Origin: Bin75 sp965200435
GTDB taxonomy: Bacteria; Nitrospirota; Nitrospiria; Nitrospirales; UBA8639
NCBI GenBank assembly: GCA_965200435.1
Contig: OZ241337.1
Location: 372,001-436,000 of the forward strand
DNA: 64,000 nucleotides
Reading direction: 5' to 3'
The notes beneath the pieces were generated by a model that was not told where the DNA came from, searched no databases, and saw only the letters and a list, made by a program, of their open reading frames with translations. The position numbers and the translations under genes were made by a program. Below are positions 17,929-27,617 of the stretch, one piece after another. Position 1 is the stretch's first letter. Every line of letters begins with the position of its first letter.

Positions 17929-20900
17929 CAGGAGACCTTGACCAGCGCGGCCCTATTGGCACTCAAGGGAAGGCTCACGGTAAAGACCGTTCCTTTCCCG
18001 ATTTCACTTCCCACGGTCAATTGCCCTCCATGCCGTTCAACGATTCCCAAACTGACCGACAAACCCAGGCCCGTGCCCTCGCCCGTGCCCTTCGTGGTAA
18101 AAAAGGGATCGAAAATGTGGGGACGGACCTCCGGCGGAATGCCTGATCCGGTATCCCCCACGTCGATTTCACAACGCTTGTGGACGATCCGGGTCTGCAG
18201 GATGATCGAGCCGCCCTCCTCGGTCGCCTGAACGGCATTGAGAATCAAATTGGTCAACACCTGCTCGATCATTTGGGGATCGACAAACAGCGGCGGCAGG
18301 TCGCATTCATAGATCTTTTGTAACTGAAGACCTTTCTCGACAATGGCATGATTCGTCAGAACCAGGACGCGATCAACCAACCCGTTCATGTCATTCATGG
18401 AAAATTCCGGCTCGTGTTGTTGGGAGAAATCCAACAATTGCCGGACGATTTTTTGGGCGCGCCGAAGCCCGTCTTCCATGTACGTCAAATATTCTTCCTG
18501 GCGCTCGGCCGGCAACATCCCTTTCCGAATATTATAAAGACAATTTAAAATCCCGCCTAACGGATTGTTGATTTCATGTGCAACCCCGGCTGCCAGCTTC
18601 CCGACGGAGGCCAGTCGCTCGGTGTTTCGAAATTGCTCTTCCATGATCTTTCTGTCCGTAATGTCCCGCGCAATGCCCAGAACCCCGATCACGCTGTGCC
18701 GTTCGTTTTCCAAGGGTGAGACACTCACGAGCACCGACCGCAGTTCCCCGTTTTGACTGATCACCTCCACTTCATATTCCTGCTTGACGTCCAACTCGAG
18801 GATATCCTTCAGGCGACGCCCGCGGTGGCGCTTCGCCAGGAGGGTCAAAAACGGTCGCCCCAGCAGATCTTCTTTGTGATAGCCCCAATTTTCCACCTTG
18901 CTGTTCACATAGGTAAATCGTTGATCGCGATCGAGGGTGTAGATCACGTCATTGGCATTTTCAAGCAGACTTTCCAGGTACTTTTGTGTTTTCTGAATCT
19001 CCCGCGTCCGTTCCTGGACTTTCCCCTCCAGTTCTTCACGATGCCGCTGGAGTTGCGCTTCCAACAGCTTGCGTTCCGTAATGTCACGAAGTTGCACCAT
19101 AATCGAAAGCGTCGAGCCCTCCCCCACGAGAATCACGTCCATCTCCACCGATCGCAACATGTGCCGGGCATCATACACTTCCAATTCGGTCGCCGGGACT
19201 TTTTCCTCGTTGGAAACCACCGTTTCCAATAACCGCCTGACCGTCTCTTTGTGCGAGTCCGGCACGAGCATCAGCAAGGATTGCGCAAGTAATCCGTCCC
19301 GTGTATAGCCCAGGACCTCTCGCTCGCGTTCATTCACTGCGACAATCTCACCGGACGGGTCCACCATAAAAATCGCGTCAGCGGATCGATCAAAAAGCAC
19401 ACGATACCGCTTTTCCGATTCGAAGAGTTGTTGCGTTTGAGCGGCGACCTCCTGCTCCAGTTGCGTGGTATACCGGTCAATCTGTCGTTGAAGCACTTTC
19501 CGTTCGGTCACGTCTCTGACAAACGCACGCGTGTACACCAAGTCACCCGTCTCCGAGTCAATCAGAGCCGTGGAATGAATCTCGACGTCGATCGGTGTTC
19601 CGTGTCTCGTGAGAAACACCGTCTCAATGGTACTCCGTGGTTGCGTGTGGAACCGGTTGACGTATTCGAGCACTTCGGCTTTCCTCTCCGGAGGAAGAAT
19701 GTCCCATAAATGCATCGAGAGCATTTCTTCCAACGTGAATCCCAATTTCTCCAGTTCGGTTTTATTGACGTGAACGAAACGGCCGGTTTTGTCGATTTGA
19801 TGAATCATCTCCGGAGAATTCTCAATCAGATCACGATACCGTTCCTCGAGATGACGAATTTCCTCCATTTGGGTATTCAACTGGAAAAACGATTGTTTCA
19901 GGTCGATCGCCATTTTATTGAAGGCATGAGCAAGCGCTTCAATTTCATCGCCGGTCTTCAACACGAGGGGATGATCCCAATTTCCCGCACCGATTCGCTG
20001 CACACCTTCATGCAACGTTTGAATCGGGCTCACGATTTTTCGAGCCACGATCAATCCTGCCAACCACAAAATGCCCAACACAAAGACGCCATACATCGCC
20101 ATCTTGACCAGTAACTGTTGCAGGGGGGCATAGGTCTCCTCGGGATTCTGCCGAACAATCGTCAGCCATTGTCTGCCCCGGAAACTTTCAGAAGCCAACG
20201 TTTCCGGAATGCGTAAATGGGCATACCCAACCAGGGAATCCTTTGCGCCATGGGTATCCTGCGTCACGTGGACCCACCCGGACCGATCTTCGTTAATGGC
20301 GACCACCATGGCTGGAGTGACGGTGTGTTGCTCCAACGACAAGACCGGACAAATCAAGGGGGTCCCGTCAACTCCGATGAGCATGGCGTGGCCGGTGACT
20401 CCCGCGGTCACCTCGGAAAGCGAACGAAACAACGAATCCCTGCGAAGGAGAATACTGACGGTCCCCAACGCCCGGTCGCGACCTTGATCAAAAATAGGAA
20501 CAGCCACGTTCAGCACGTGAGTGCCGAACGAGGGATCAAAGGTCAAATCACTCACGTAAATTTGTCCCTGTCCCTGCTGAAAAGCGGCTTCCCACCATTC
20601 CGTATCCCCATGATAAAATCGTACCTGCGGGAGGGAACTGAGGACCAACGCGCCTTGGTCGTCGGTGACCAAAATCCCCAAATAGTCAGACGTTCTGACG
20701 GCGTGCCAGTCAACCAGGTAATTCGTCGCAATCCGGTTCACAAAGACGGGAAATTCATGAGGGTTCTGTCGAGCCCGCCATCGTTCTTTCCATTCTTCGA
20801 TAAAGGCCTTGATTTTTTCTGGATCTCTTCCCTCGTAACTCCGGTTCGCTTCCTTCACCGCTGCCCGAATAAAGGGGATCGTGGCCAATTGTTGAGCCTC

Positions 20901-21107
20901 ATTAATGCCCCGCATGATTTGCGTCTCGATTTTTCTCGCCACTTCAACGGCAATGCCTTTGAAGTTTGAACCCGTAATTTCTCGAAGGGCCCGGCGCTCT
21001 TCCACATAGGTCAGAAACAATGACAGGGCAAGGGGGAGGAGGCCGACCAGCACCATGCCTAGAATCGTTTTACGCTGAAGACTTTGTGACCACATCCACC
21101 GTTTCAT
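17928..21107 (-). CDS. membrane sensor histidine kinase, Cache-HAMP-PASx3
   Basis: 1,059 residues from the chosen ATG. Order: membrane helix (about 15-35), extracytoplasmic double-Cache-type sensor to about 330, second helix (335-355), HAMP, three PAS domains (about 425-535, 565-680, 715-825), dimerisation/phospho-acceptor helix with His844 in GVAHEINNPLGG, and an HATPase domain with DTGSGIPPE and GTGLGLSVS. The frame extends upstream to 21266, but the ATG at 21107 follows GGGGAG and begins just before the first helix. Partner of the sigma-54 regulator downstream. Ligand unknown; the outer Cache domain suggests a small molecule. Confidence 0.92.
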   Translation of the reverse strand: MKRWMWSQSLQRKTILGMVLVGLLPLALSLFLTYVEERRALREITGSNFKGIAVEVARKIETQIMRGINEAQQLATIPFIRAAVKEANRSYEGRDPEKIKAFIEEWKERWRARQNPHEFPVFVNRIATNYLVDWHAVRTSDYLGILVTDDQGALVLSSLPQVRFYHGDTEWWEAAFQQGQGQIYVSDLTFDPSFGTHVLNVAVPIFDQGRDRALGTVSILLRRDSLFRSLSEVTAGVTGHAMLIGVDGTPLICPVLSLEQHTVTPAMVVAINEDRSGWVHVTQDTHGAKDSLVGYAHLRIPETLASESFRGRQWLTIVRQNPEETYAPLQQLLVKMAMYGVFVLGILWLAGLIVARKIVSPIQTLHEGVQRIGAGNWDHPLVLKTGDEIEALAHAFNKMAIDLKQSFFQLNTQMEEIRHLEERYRDLIENSPEMIHQIDKTGRFVHVNKTELEKLGFTLEEMLSMHLWDILPPERKAEVLEYVNRFHTQPRSTIETVFLTRHGTPIDVEIHSTALIDSETGDLVYTRAFVRDVTERKVLQRQIDRYTTQLEQEVAAQTQQLFESEKRYRVLFDRSADAIFMVDPSGEIVAVNEREREVLGYTRDGLLAQSLLMLVPDSHKETVRRLLETVVSNEEKVPATELEVYDARHMLRSVEMDVILVGEGSTLSIMVQLRDITERKLLEAQLQRHREELEGKVQERTREIQKTQKYLESLLENANDVIYTLDRDQRFTYVNSKVENWGYHKEDLLGRPFLTLLAKRHRGRRLKDILELDVKQEYEVEVISQNGELRSVLVSVSPLENERHSVIGVLGIARDITDRKIMEEQFRNTERLASVGKLAAGVAHEINNPLGGILNCLYNIRKGMLPAERQEEYLTYMEDGLRRAQKIVRQLLDFSQQHEPEFSMNDMNGLVDRVLVLTNHAIVEKGLQLQKIYECDLPPLFVDPQMIEQVLTNLILNAVQATEEGGSIILQTRIVHKRCEIDVGDTGSGIPPEVRPHIFDPFFTTKGTGEGTGLGLSVSLGIVERHGGQLTVGSEIGKGTVFTVSLPLSANRAALVKVS

Positions 21108-21630
21108 TGCCGTGAAACTCCCCAAAGACGACCACTGCGTCACGTGTGTTCTGCCCGTCCCACCAATGGAGGTCCAAGTCGACAGTGAGGAAATGATGGC
21201 ATTATAGCGGCTGTGGTAGTTATGGGGAAGTGGGCTCTTTGCAAGATTGGACAGTGCCCCATTCACTCGTCAGCCGGACTTGGTCGGGACGACGGTCCCC
21301 CAGCGGACGGCAGGAACGCACCGTGTTGTCGTGGCTGCATCACGTTTCGAGCCGGCGCTCGGGCTTCCGCGAGAGCCACGACCCCTTGGTGGTCGTCCAT
21401 GAGAACGTGTCTGTAGCCTTGCTTGTCTGGGGCTCCAAGAATAATCGATCAAATCCCTCTCGTCCCGCTGAGTGGTGCAGGACTTGGGCCTTCGTGCTCC
21501 TACGACTCAATGTAAATTTCGTGTAGGCCGATGAAAGTCTAGAAAAGGTCTCTTGGCTGATCAAGCCCCTGTAGGGGCCTCGGGCAGGCGTTGGGACTGA
21601 AGCAGTGGAGGATCTGAAGGCTAAGGTTCC
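21108..21630. other. intergenic stretch, no gene assigned
   Basis: Between the kinase start and the secF stop. It should hold the kinase promoter. Short open frames occur on both strands (for example minus 21340-21564), but none has a convincing start, ribosome site or recognisable family. The base composition (alternating GC-rich 21270-21400) hints at old insertion-sequence debris, but no inverted ends were found. Confidence 0.4.
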
Positions 21631-22551
21631 TTAAGCGCCTCGACTGAGTAATCGGCCTTTGCCTCCAGGCCAAATCAACAAGAGGGGGCTTGCCACGAAC
21701 ACGGAGGAATACGTCCCGATGATGACGCCCAACAACAGCGCAAGAGAAAAATCATGGAGCACTTCGCCCCCAAACAGCGTCAATGGAGCCAGCACCAGTA
21801 CCACCGTCAGGGTCGTAATCAACGTTCTGGTGAGCACTTGATTGATCCCAGCATTAATGATGTTCAGGATGGAATCGCGTCGCCTGGCACGAAGATTTTC
21901 CCGAATGCGGTCGAAGACCACAACGGAGTCGGTCAGCGAGTATCCGGCCAAGGTCAGCAACGCGGTCACGACTAACAAGGTAATTTCTTTGTCGAGCAGG
22001 TAATAGATACCCAGGACGGCCAACACGTCATGAAAGGTGGCAATCGCCGCGGCCACCCCAAATCGCAGTTCAAAACGCGTAGCAACATAGAAAATGATCC
22101 CGATCAGGGAAATCGTGATCGCCAGCAGGGCGTCCTGTTGCAGACGGCGTCCGATCGTCGGGCCGATTTCCGTGCTGGAATCGACCACAAATTTGTTGTG
22201 ACTGAACTCCTGTTCAAAGACCTCTACGATTCGTTCTGCAACCTTCTGCTCAAGCGTATCTTCCGTCTTCACTCGAATCAGAAGTTTGTGATCCTCGGTA
22301 AATTCCTGGATCTCCACTTCCTGTAATCCGTGTTTGCCAAGCGCCTGCCTGGCTTGCGCAGACCCAATCGCGTTCTCAAACTTCAATTGGACGGCTGTGC
22401 CACCGGAAAAATCAATGCCGAGATTGGCGGCGCCGGTTCCGATCTGGACCAAGGCAACCAAGCCAAGCAACACCAGCAGGCCGGAGACACCGAAGGCCAC
22501 GTGGCGCTTCCCCATGAAATCGATGTTCGTTTTTCCGATAATTTCCAACAT
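21631..22551 (-). CDS. secF: protein translocase subunit SecF
   Basis: A 306-residue, six-helix membrane protein with the first periplasmic domain (GIDFSGGTAVQLKF) and the RND-type core (SLTDSVVVFDRIREN). With SecD it uses the proton gradient to pull secreted proteins out of the SecYEG channel. An in-frame TTG at 22563 would place the start 4 nt after the secD stop, but the ATG at 22551 has TTGAGG at good distance and is chosen. Follows secD and yajC in the usual order. Confidence 0.95.
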   Translation of the reverse strand: MLEIIGKTNIDFMGKRHVAFGVSGLLVLLGLVALVQIGTGAANLGIDFSGGTAVQLKFENAIGSAQARQALGKHGLQEVEIQEFTEDHKLLIRVKTEDTLEQKVAERIVEVFEQEFSHNKFVVDSSTEIGPTIGRRLQQDALLAITISLIGIIFYVATRFELRFGVAAAIATFHDVLAVLGIYYLLDKEITLLVVTALLTLAGYSLTDSVVVFDRIRENLRARRRDSILNIINAGINQVLTRTLITTLTVVLVLAPLTLFGGEVLHDFSLALLLGVIIGTYSSVFVASPLLLIWPGGKGRLLSRGA

Positions 22552-22569
22552 GTCCAGCCTCAAGATCCG

Positions 22570-24210
22570 TTAAATGCTCAACCGTTCGAGCTTGCGTCGA
22601 TTGATGAGATCAAAGACGACTTTGGTCCCGATCAACGCGGTAAACAGATTGATCGCAATGCCCAGACACAGAGTCACGGCAAAACCTTTGATGGGTCCGG
22701 TCCCGAATACAAACAACGCCAAACCGGTAATCAAGGTGGTGACGTGGGAGTCGACAATCGTTAAGAAGGCCTTATCATACCCCGCATCGACCGCTAGTCG
22801 GACGGGACGTCCCTGCCGCAGTTCTTCCCTGATGCGTTCAAAGATTAAAATATTCGAATCCACCCCCATCCCGATCGTTAAGATAATGCCCGCGATACCC
22901 GGCAAGGTCAGCGTGGCATTGAGTCCGGATAAAGCCCCTAACAAACAGAGCAGGTTCAAAGCCAGGGCCGCATCAGCAATCACCCCGGACATCCGGTAAT
23001 AGATCACCATAAAGATCAACACGACGATACCGGCAATCATCGTGGTCTTCAGGCCTTTCTCAATGGAATCCTGTCCCAGCGAAGGCCCCACTGTCAGATC
23101 CTGTACGGTCTTCATCGGCGCGGGAAGCGCACCCGCCCGGAGAACGATAGCCAAGTCATTGGCCTCGTCCGTGGTAAAATTTCCAGTGATCTGAGCCCGC
23201 CCGCCGAGGATCGGTTCGTTGATCCGGGGCGCCGAGTAGACCGTCCCGTCCAGGACGATCGCCATGAACTTTCCGACGTTGGCATTAGTAATACGCCCGA
23301 ATTCTTTCGCGCCCTTGCTGTCGAACGTCACCCCCACGTAGACTTCGCTGAATTCGGTATAATTGACGCGCGCATCCTGTAACACGTCCCCGGTCAACAC
23401 CGCCTCTTTTCGAACAAGATAGGGCCGGCTGAACACCGCAACCTCACTCTTGGGATCGGAGATGGGTTCAAACAAGATTTCCGAACCCGCTGGAATCTTA
23501 TCGGCAAATTTCTCTCGAATGCTCGACTCTTCACTTCGTTTGACTTGCACAGGCAACCCGAGTCCTGGTTGATTGTCCTCGTCGAGCATTTTGAACTCCA
23601 GCAAGGCGGTATTCTGGATCAGGCGTTTCGCCCGGTCGGGGTCCTTGATTCCGGGGAGTTGGATCACCAGTTCCTTGCGTCCCTGGCGTTGCAGCAAGGG
23701 CTCCGTGACGCCGAACTGATCGATCCGGTTTCGAATCGTCTCCAACGCTTGATTAATGGCGGCATTCTTGATCCGGTCAATTTCACTCCCGAGCAGTTCG
23801 ACAACCAAGGTCCGGCTCTCCCGAGAAACCTGAAAATAGGCGGGGAACTCATCGCGAATGAGGTCCGCGGCTTCTTCAATCGTTCCCTCCTTCGAGACAT
23901 CAAGCTGCACTTGGAGACTGCCGACCCGTTCAATTTTGTCAAAGGCAATGTCTTTGTCAGTCAACAGGTCTTGCATGGCTTTAGCCGCGCGGTCGACGGC
24001 AATCTCGACGGCTCGCTCTTCTTCCACCTCCAACACCAGATGAATGCCGCCTTGCAGATCGAGCCCGAGCGAGACCCCGCGAGGAGGGATGAGCCACCGA
24101 ACGCTCTCCGGGATTCGGTCATACAGTCCAGGCCAAGAAGGAAGAAACAGGTAGAACGACACCGCGGACAGGAACAGAACGAGGAGCAAGCGACCACGAT
24201 TTTTTTTCAT
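22570..24210 (-). CDS. secD: protein translocase subunit SecD
   Basis: A 546-residue inner-membrane protein: first helix (10-26), periplasmic P1 domain beginning LGLDLQGGIHLVLEVE, the LGGRAQITGNFT region, then five C-terminal helices including the GMGVDSNILIFERIREELR signature. Works with SecF and YajC. 18 bp separate it from yajC. Confidence 0.96.
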   Translation of the reverse strand: MKKNRGRLLLVLFLSAVSFYLFLPSWPGLYDRIPESVRWLIPPRGVSLGLDLQGGIHLVLEVEEERAVEIAVDRAAKAMQDLLTDKDIAFDKIERVGSLQVQLDVSKEGTIEEAADLIRDEFPAYFQVSRESRTLVVELLGSEIDRIKNAAINQALETIRNRIDQFGVTEPLLQRQGRKELVIQLPGIKDPDRAKRLIQNTALLEFKMLDEDNQPGLGLPVQVKRSEESSIREKFADKIPAGSEILFEPISDPKSEVAVFSRPYLVRKEAVLTGDVLQDARVNYTEFSEVYVGVTFDSKGAKEFGRITNANVGKFMAIVLDGTVYSAPRINEPILGGRAQITGNFTTDEANDLAIVLRAGALPAPMKTVQDLTVGPSLGQDSIEKGLKTTMIAGIVVLIFMVIYYRMSGVIADAALALNLLCLLGALSGLNATLTLPGIAGIILTIGMGVDSNILIFERIREELRQGRPVRLAVDAGYDKAFLTIVDSHVTTLITGLALFVFGTGPIKGFAVTLCLGIAINLFTALIGTKVVFDLINRRKLERLSI

Positions 24211-24228
24211 GCTGTTGTCCTTTGTCCC

Positions 24229-24555
24229 CTACCCTTCCTCATCCGTCCGGATCCGGGCAATATTCTCACGTTGAATCTTCACTCTCGTATTATCGTCAAT
24301 TTGCACGGTGACGGTGTCTTTCTCCAACCGGGTAACGCCCCCCCAAATGCCGGCGGACGTAATAATTTTGTCGCCCTTCTTCAACTTGGTGAGCATCTCC
24401 TTATGCTGTTTTTGCTTTCTTTGCTGCGGAAGGATCAACAAAAAATAAAACACCACAAAAATCAAAATGAAAGGAACCAGAGAAAACAACCCTGCCGCTC
24501 CCTCCGGTGCTCCTCCTGTTTGTGCCCAGGCTATCGAGGCCACCCCCATTCCCAT
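24229..24555 (-). CDS. yajC: preprotein translocase accessory subunit YajC
   Basis: A 108-residue protein with one membrane helix (about 24-43), the LPQQRKQKQHKEM stretch and the KKGDKIITSAGIWGGV motif typical of YajC. The start codon directly abuts the tgt stop. Standard tgt-yajC-secD-secF order. Confidence 0.94.
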   Translation of the reverse strand: MGMGVASIAWAQTGGAPEGAAGLFSLVPFILIFVVFYFLLILPQQRKQKQHKEMLTKLKKGDKIITSAGIWGGVTRLEKDTVTVQIDDNTRVKIQRENIARIRTDEEG

Positions 24556-25746
24556 TTACCCATCCTTTTCTTGTGATGATCGTTCGGCCACGACCGAGGT
24601 TCCGACGCCGACAGGTTCTGCAGACGCAGCGCCATTCGCATCAGAACGGCGTTGTTCATAGAAGTTCCGACGAAATGCAAGAAAGGTTCCGGCTCGAATC
24701 GCTGAACGCATCGTCTCCATCAGTTCTCGGTAATACCAAAGATTATGAATGGTATTGAATCGCACCCCCAACATTTCATTGGACCGATACAGATGCCGCA
24801 AATAGGCTCGGGAATACTTTCGGCAGACCGGACAGGTGCACTGCGCATCTATCGGAGCCTCATCCTTCGCATATTGCGCCTGTTTGATCAAGACCCGTCC
24901 CTGTGTCGTGAATAACCATCCCGTTCGCCCATGACGAGACGGAATCACACAGTCAAACAGATCCACACCGCGCATGACGCCTTCGACAAGGTCTTCGGGA
25001 AGGCCGACTCCCATCAGGTACCGAGGGCTGGATGGGGGAAGCTCGGCGACCGAAACGTCAACCATGTCCAACAGCGCACGCTTGTCTTCTCCTAACGATA
25101 GACCACCGATGCCGTATCCATCAAATCCTATCTCCACCAGCTCACGGACGGACCGGCGTCGAAAATCGGCATCCAACGCTCCTTGCACAATGCCAAACAA
25201 CGCTTGTTGACGGCCACGTGCGGCCAAGGCACAGCGTTTCGCCCATATCGTCGTCCGCTCGACCGCGGCCCTGGCCTGCTCTTTCGAACACGGATGAGGC
25301 GGGCATTCATCCAAGGTCATCATAATATCTGATCCCAGGGCCATTTGAATGTCCATACACAACTCAGGCGTGAGATGATGTGTCGACCCGTCCACATGTG
25401 ACCGAAAGGTAATCCCGTCGTCTGTGATTTGACGCAAATCGGCAAGGCTGACTAATTGAAAACCTCCGCTATCCGTTAAGATCGAACCATTCCATCCGGT
25501 AAATCGGTGAAGCCCGCCTTGCTCCTGAATAAGTCGATGCCCGGGTCGTAAGTACACATGATACGCATTACTCAGCATCAACCCGAACCCCAAACCCTGA
25601 AGCTCATCGGGGGCAATCCCTTTGACCGTCCCAAGCGTGCCGACGGGCATAAACACCGGGGTATCAATGGTGCCATGGGGGCCAGACAGAACGGCGGAAC
25701 GTGCAGCACACTGCGGATCACGCTGTTCAACAGAGAAGGTCACCAT
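24556..25746 (-). CDS. tgt: queuine/7-deaza-guanine tRNA-ribosyltransferase
   Basis: A 396-residue enzyme that swaps guanine for preQ1 at the wobble position of GUN-anticodon tRNAs. Visible features: TPVFMPVGTLGTVKG, the substrate loop DSGGFQ, VPSRHGRTG-type loop (IPSRHGRTG) and the zinc-binding CTCPVC...H. The frame is open up to 25896, but the extra 50 residues overlap argS and do not look like Tgt, whereas the ATG at 25746 aligns with the normal family start. No clear ribosome site at either start. The C-terminal 15 residues (DANGAASAEPVGV region) are an extra tail. Confidence 0.93.
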   Translation of the reverse strand: MVTFSVEQRDPQCAARSAVLSGPHGTIDTPVFMPVGTLGTVKGIAPDELQGLGFGLMLSNAYHVYLRPGHRLIQEQGGLHRFTGWNGSILTDSGGFQLVSLADLRQITDDGITFRSHVDGSTHHLTPELCMDIQMALGSDIMMTLDECPPHPCSKEQARAAVERTTIWAKRCALAARGRQQALFGIVQGALDADFRRRSVRELVEIGFDGYGIGGLSLGEDKRALLDMVDVSVAELPPSSPRYLMGVGLPEDLVEGVMRGVDLFDCVIPSRHGRTGWLFTTQGRVLIKQAQYAKDEAPIDAQCTCPVCRKYSRAYLRHLYRSNEMLGVRFNTIHNLWYYRELMETMRSAIRAGTFLAFRRNFYEQRRSDANGAASAEPVGVGTSVVAERSSQEKDG

Positions 25747-25852
25747 GATGTGTACGCAACCAAAGCCTGTCGGCATTTCGTCAACGACCGGAAATGAACA
25801 CGGGTCGCCCGAAAACCGATTGTTCCTCGCCCACGCGACATCAGCACCATCC

Positions 25853-27613
25853 TTACATTCTTTCCGGGGCACTGACTCCCAATAACCGGAGTCCATTCTG
25901 AATAACCGTCCGAACCTGCTTTAACAACACCAATCTGGCCATGGTTAGTTCACGGGATACGTCTTCCCGGATCAATGCACTCGACTCCCCGTCATGATCG
26001 AGGTCACCGGAATCCTCATCCTTGATGTGATCGACTCTGGGTGGAAGGACACGATGCTTGTAATAAAAGACGTGAAGCAACCCTGCAAGTTCGAGCAGAT
26101 AAAACGTGACACGATGAGGCTCCAAGGCCTGGGCACTCGCCTCAAGCAAACCGGGAAAACTCGACAACTGTTTGATCAGCCCGATTTCTTCAGGCTGCAC
26201 CAACGCGGACAGCGGAGCCTCGGCAACCGGAGACACACGAAATCCTCGCGCGTAGGCTGCTCTGAATAAACTGGCGAGCCGCGCGTGAGCATACTGAACG
26301 TAATAAACGGGATTTTCATTGGACTGCTTCTTTGCCAACTCCAAGTCAAATTCAAGATGGGTGTCCGAACGACGCATCAGGAAAAAAAACTTGGCGGCAT
26401 CGGCTCCCACCTCATCAACCACATCCTGAAGCGTAATGAATTCCCCGGCCCGCTTGGACATCTCAACTTTTTCCCCGCCCCGCAACAAACGCACCATTTG
26501 GACCAGGACTACCCGTAAGCAATCGTCGCCATACCCAAAGGCTTTAATCGCGGCTTGCATGCGCGGGACGTATCCATGGTGGTCCGCACCCCAAATATTG
26601 ATCAACCATCCGTAGCCTCGCCGTAGCTTGTCAAAATGGTAGGCAATATCCGAGGCCAAGTAGGTATAATCACCATCCTGCTTGCAGACCACGCGGTCTT
26701 TTTCATCATGAAATCGAGAAGACCGGAACCACGTCGCGCCATCCTGTGCAAAGATCAGATCCCGTTGTTCAAGATCGTTCAGGGCAGCCTGGATTTTCCC
26801 CGAAGCAAACAATGAGGCCTCGCTGTACCACGTCTCGAACTCCACTCCGAATTGCGCCAAGTCCTCTTGAATAGCTCGCACGAGTTCCTGAGAGGCCCAT
26901 TGGCCGCATTCCCGTCGTGCCTCTTCCGGGCTCAGGGTCAACAGGCGTGCCCCCTGCTCTCGATCCATCGCTTGGGCAAGGAGTTTGATATAGTCTCCAT
27001 GGTAGCCATCCTCGGGAAAGGCAAACTCGCGGCCATGGATTTCGAGGTATCGTGCATACACCGAGTCGGCCAAGAGTTTCATCTGGCGACCCGCATCGTT
27101 GATATAATATTCCTTATCGACTTCATACCCGGCCGCTCTCAGCAACCTGGCCAAGGCTTCACCCAGGGCCGCCCCTCGGCCATGTCCCATATGAAGCGGA
27201 CCCGTGGGATTGGCACTGACAAATTCCAAAAGAACCCGCTGCCCTTGTCCCATCATGTTGTGCCCGTACCTGTCGCCCGTCCGCTCGATTTCTTCAAGCA
27301 CCGAAAACCAACAGTCCGGGCGAAGCGTAAAATTCAGAAATCCGGGGGGGGCGACTGAAACTTTTTCCAGAAAAGCGCAAGCCGTCTGAAGTCGATCTGC
27401 AATCACGTGCGCCACTTCCAGCGGGGATCGTTTTTCCTCTTTCGCAATGATCATGGCCACACTTGAGGACAAATCTCCCCATTCCGCTCGCTTGGGGAAA
27501 TCAACCACGGGCTGAGGAAAATGCGTTGATCGCAAGGAGCCCTGTTGTTTCGCTTGCAGCAGAGCGTCGGTAATGGCAGAAGCCACCTGTTCTTGAACAA
27601 TTCCTGCAGACAT
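25853..27613 (-). CDS. argS: arginyl-tRNA synthetase
   Basis: A 586-residue class I synthetase. N-terminal Add-1 domain, HIGH-type motif as HMGHGRG after SANPTGPL, KMSKS-type motif as EMSKRAG, and the C-terminal anticodon-binding domain ending LLGVSAPERM. Near full length for the family. The IS481 copy at 27687 lies 74 bp upstream of the start, so argS may depend on a promoter in that gap or on read-through from the IS. Confidence 0.96.
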   Translation of the reverse strand: MSAGIVQEQVASAITDALLQAKQQGSLRSTHFPQPVVDFPKRAEWGDLSSSVAMIIAKEEKRSPLEVAHVIADRLQTACAFLEKVSVAPPGFLNFTLRPDCWFSVLEEIERTGDRYGHNMMGQGQRVLLEFVSANPTGPLHMGHGRGAALGEALARLLRAAGYEVDKEYYINDAGRQMKLLADSVYARYLEIHGREFAFPEDGYHGDYIKLLAQAMDREQGARLLTLSPEEARRECGQWASQELVRAIQEDLAQFGVEFETWYSEASLFASGKIQAALNDLEQRDLIFAQDGATWFRSSRFHDEKDRVVCKQDGDYTYLASDIAYHFDKLRRGYGWLINIWGADHHGYVPRMQAAIKAFGYGDDCLRVVLVQMVRLLRGGEKVEMSKRAGEFITLQDVVDEVGADAAKFFFLMRRSDTHLEFDLELAKKQSNENPVYYVQYAHARLASLFRAAYARGFRVSPVAEAPLSALVQPEEIGLIKQLSSFPGLLEASAQALEPHRVTFYLLELAGLLHVFYYKHRVLPPRVDHIKDEDSGDLDHDGESSALIREDVSRELTMARLVLLKQVRTVIQNGLRLLGVSAPERM

Positions 27614-27617
27614 GACG

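Noticed and set aside
21213..21564. Possible transposase remnant in the kinase-secF gap
   Set aside because: Neither strand gives a recognisable DDE or HTH signature, and no inverted ends were found.
25747..25896. 50-residue N-terminal extension of Tgt
   Set aside because: Overlaps argS, shows no Tgt similarity, and the internal ATG aligns with the family start.
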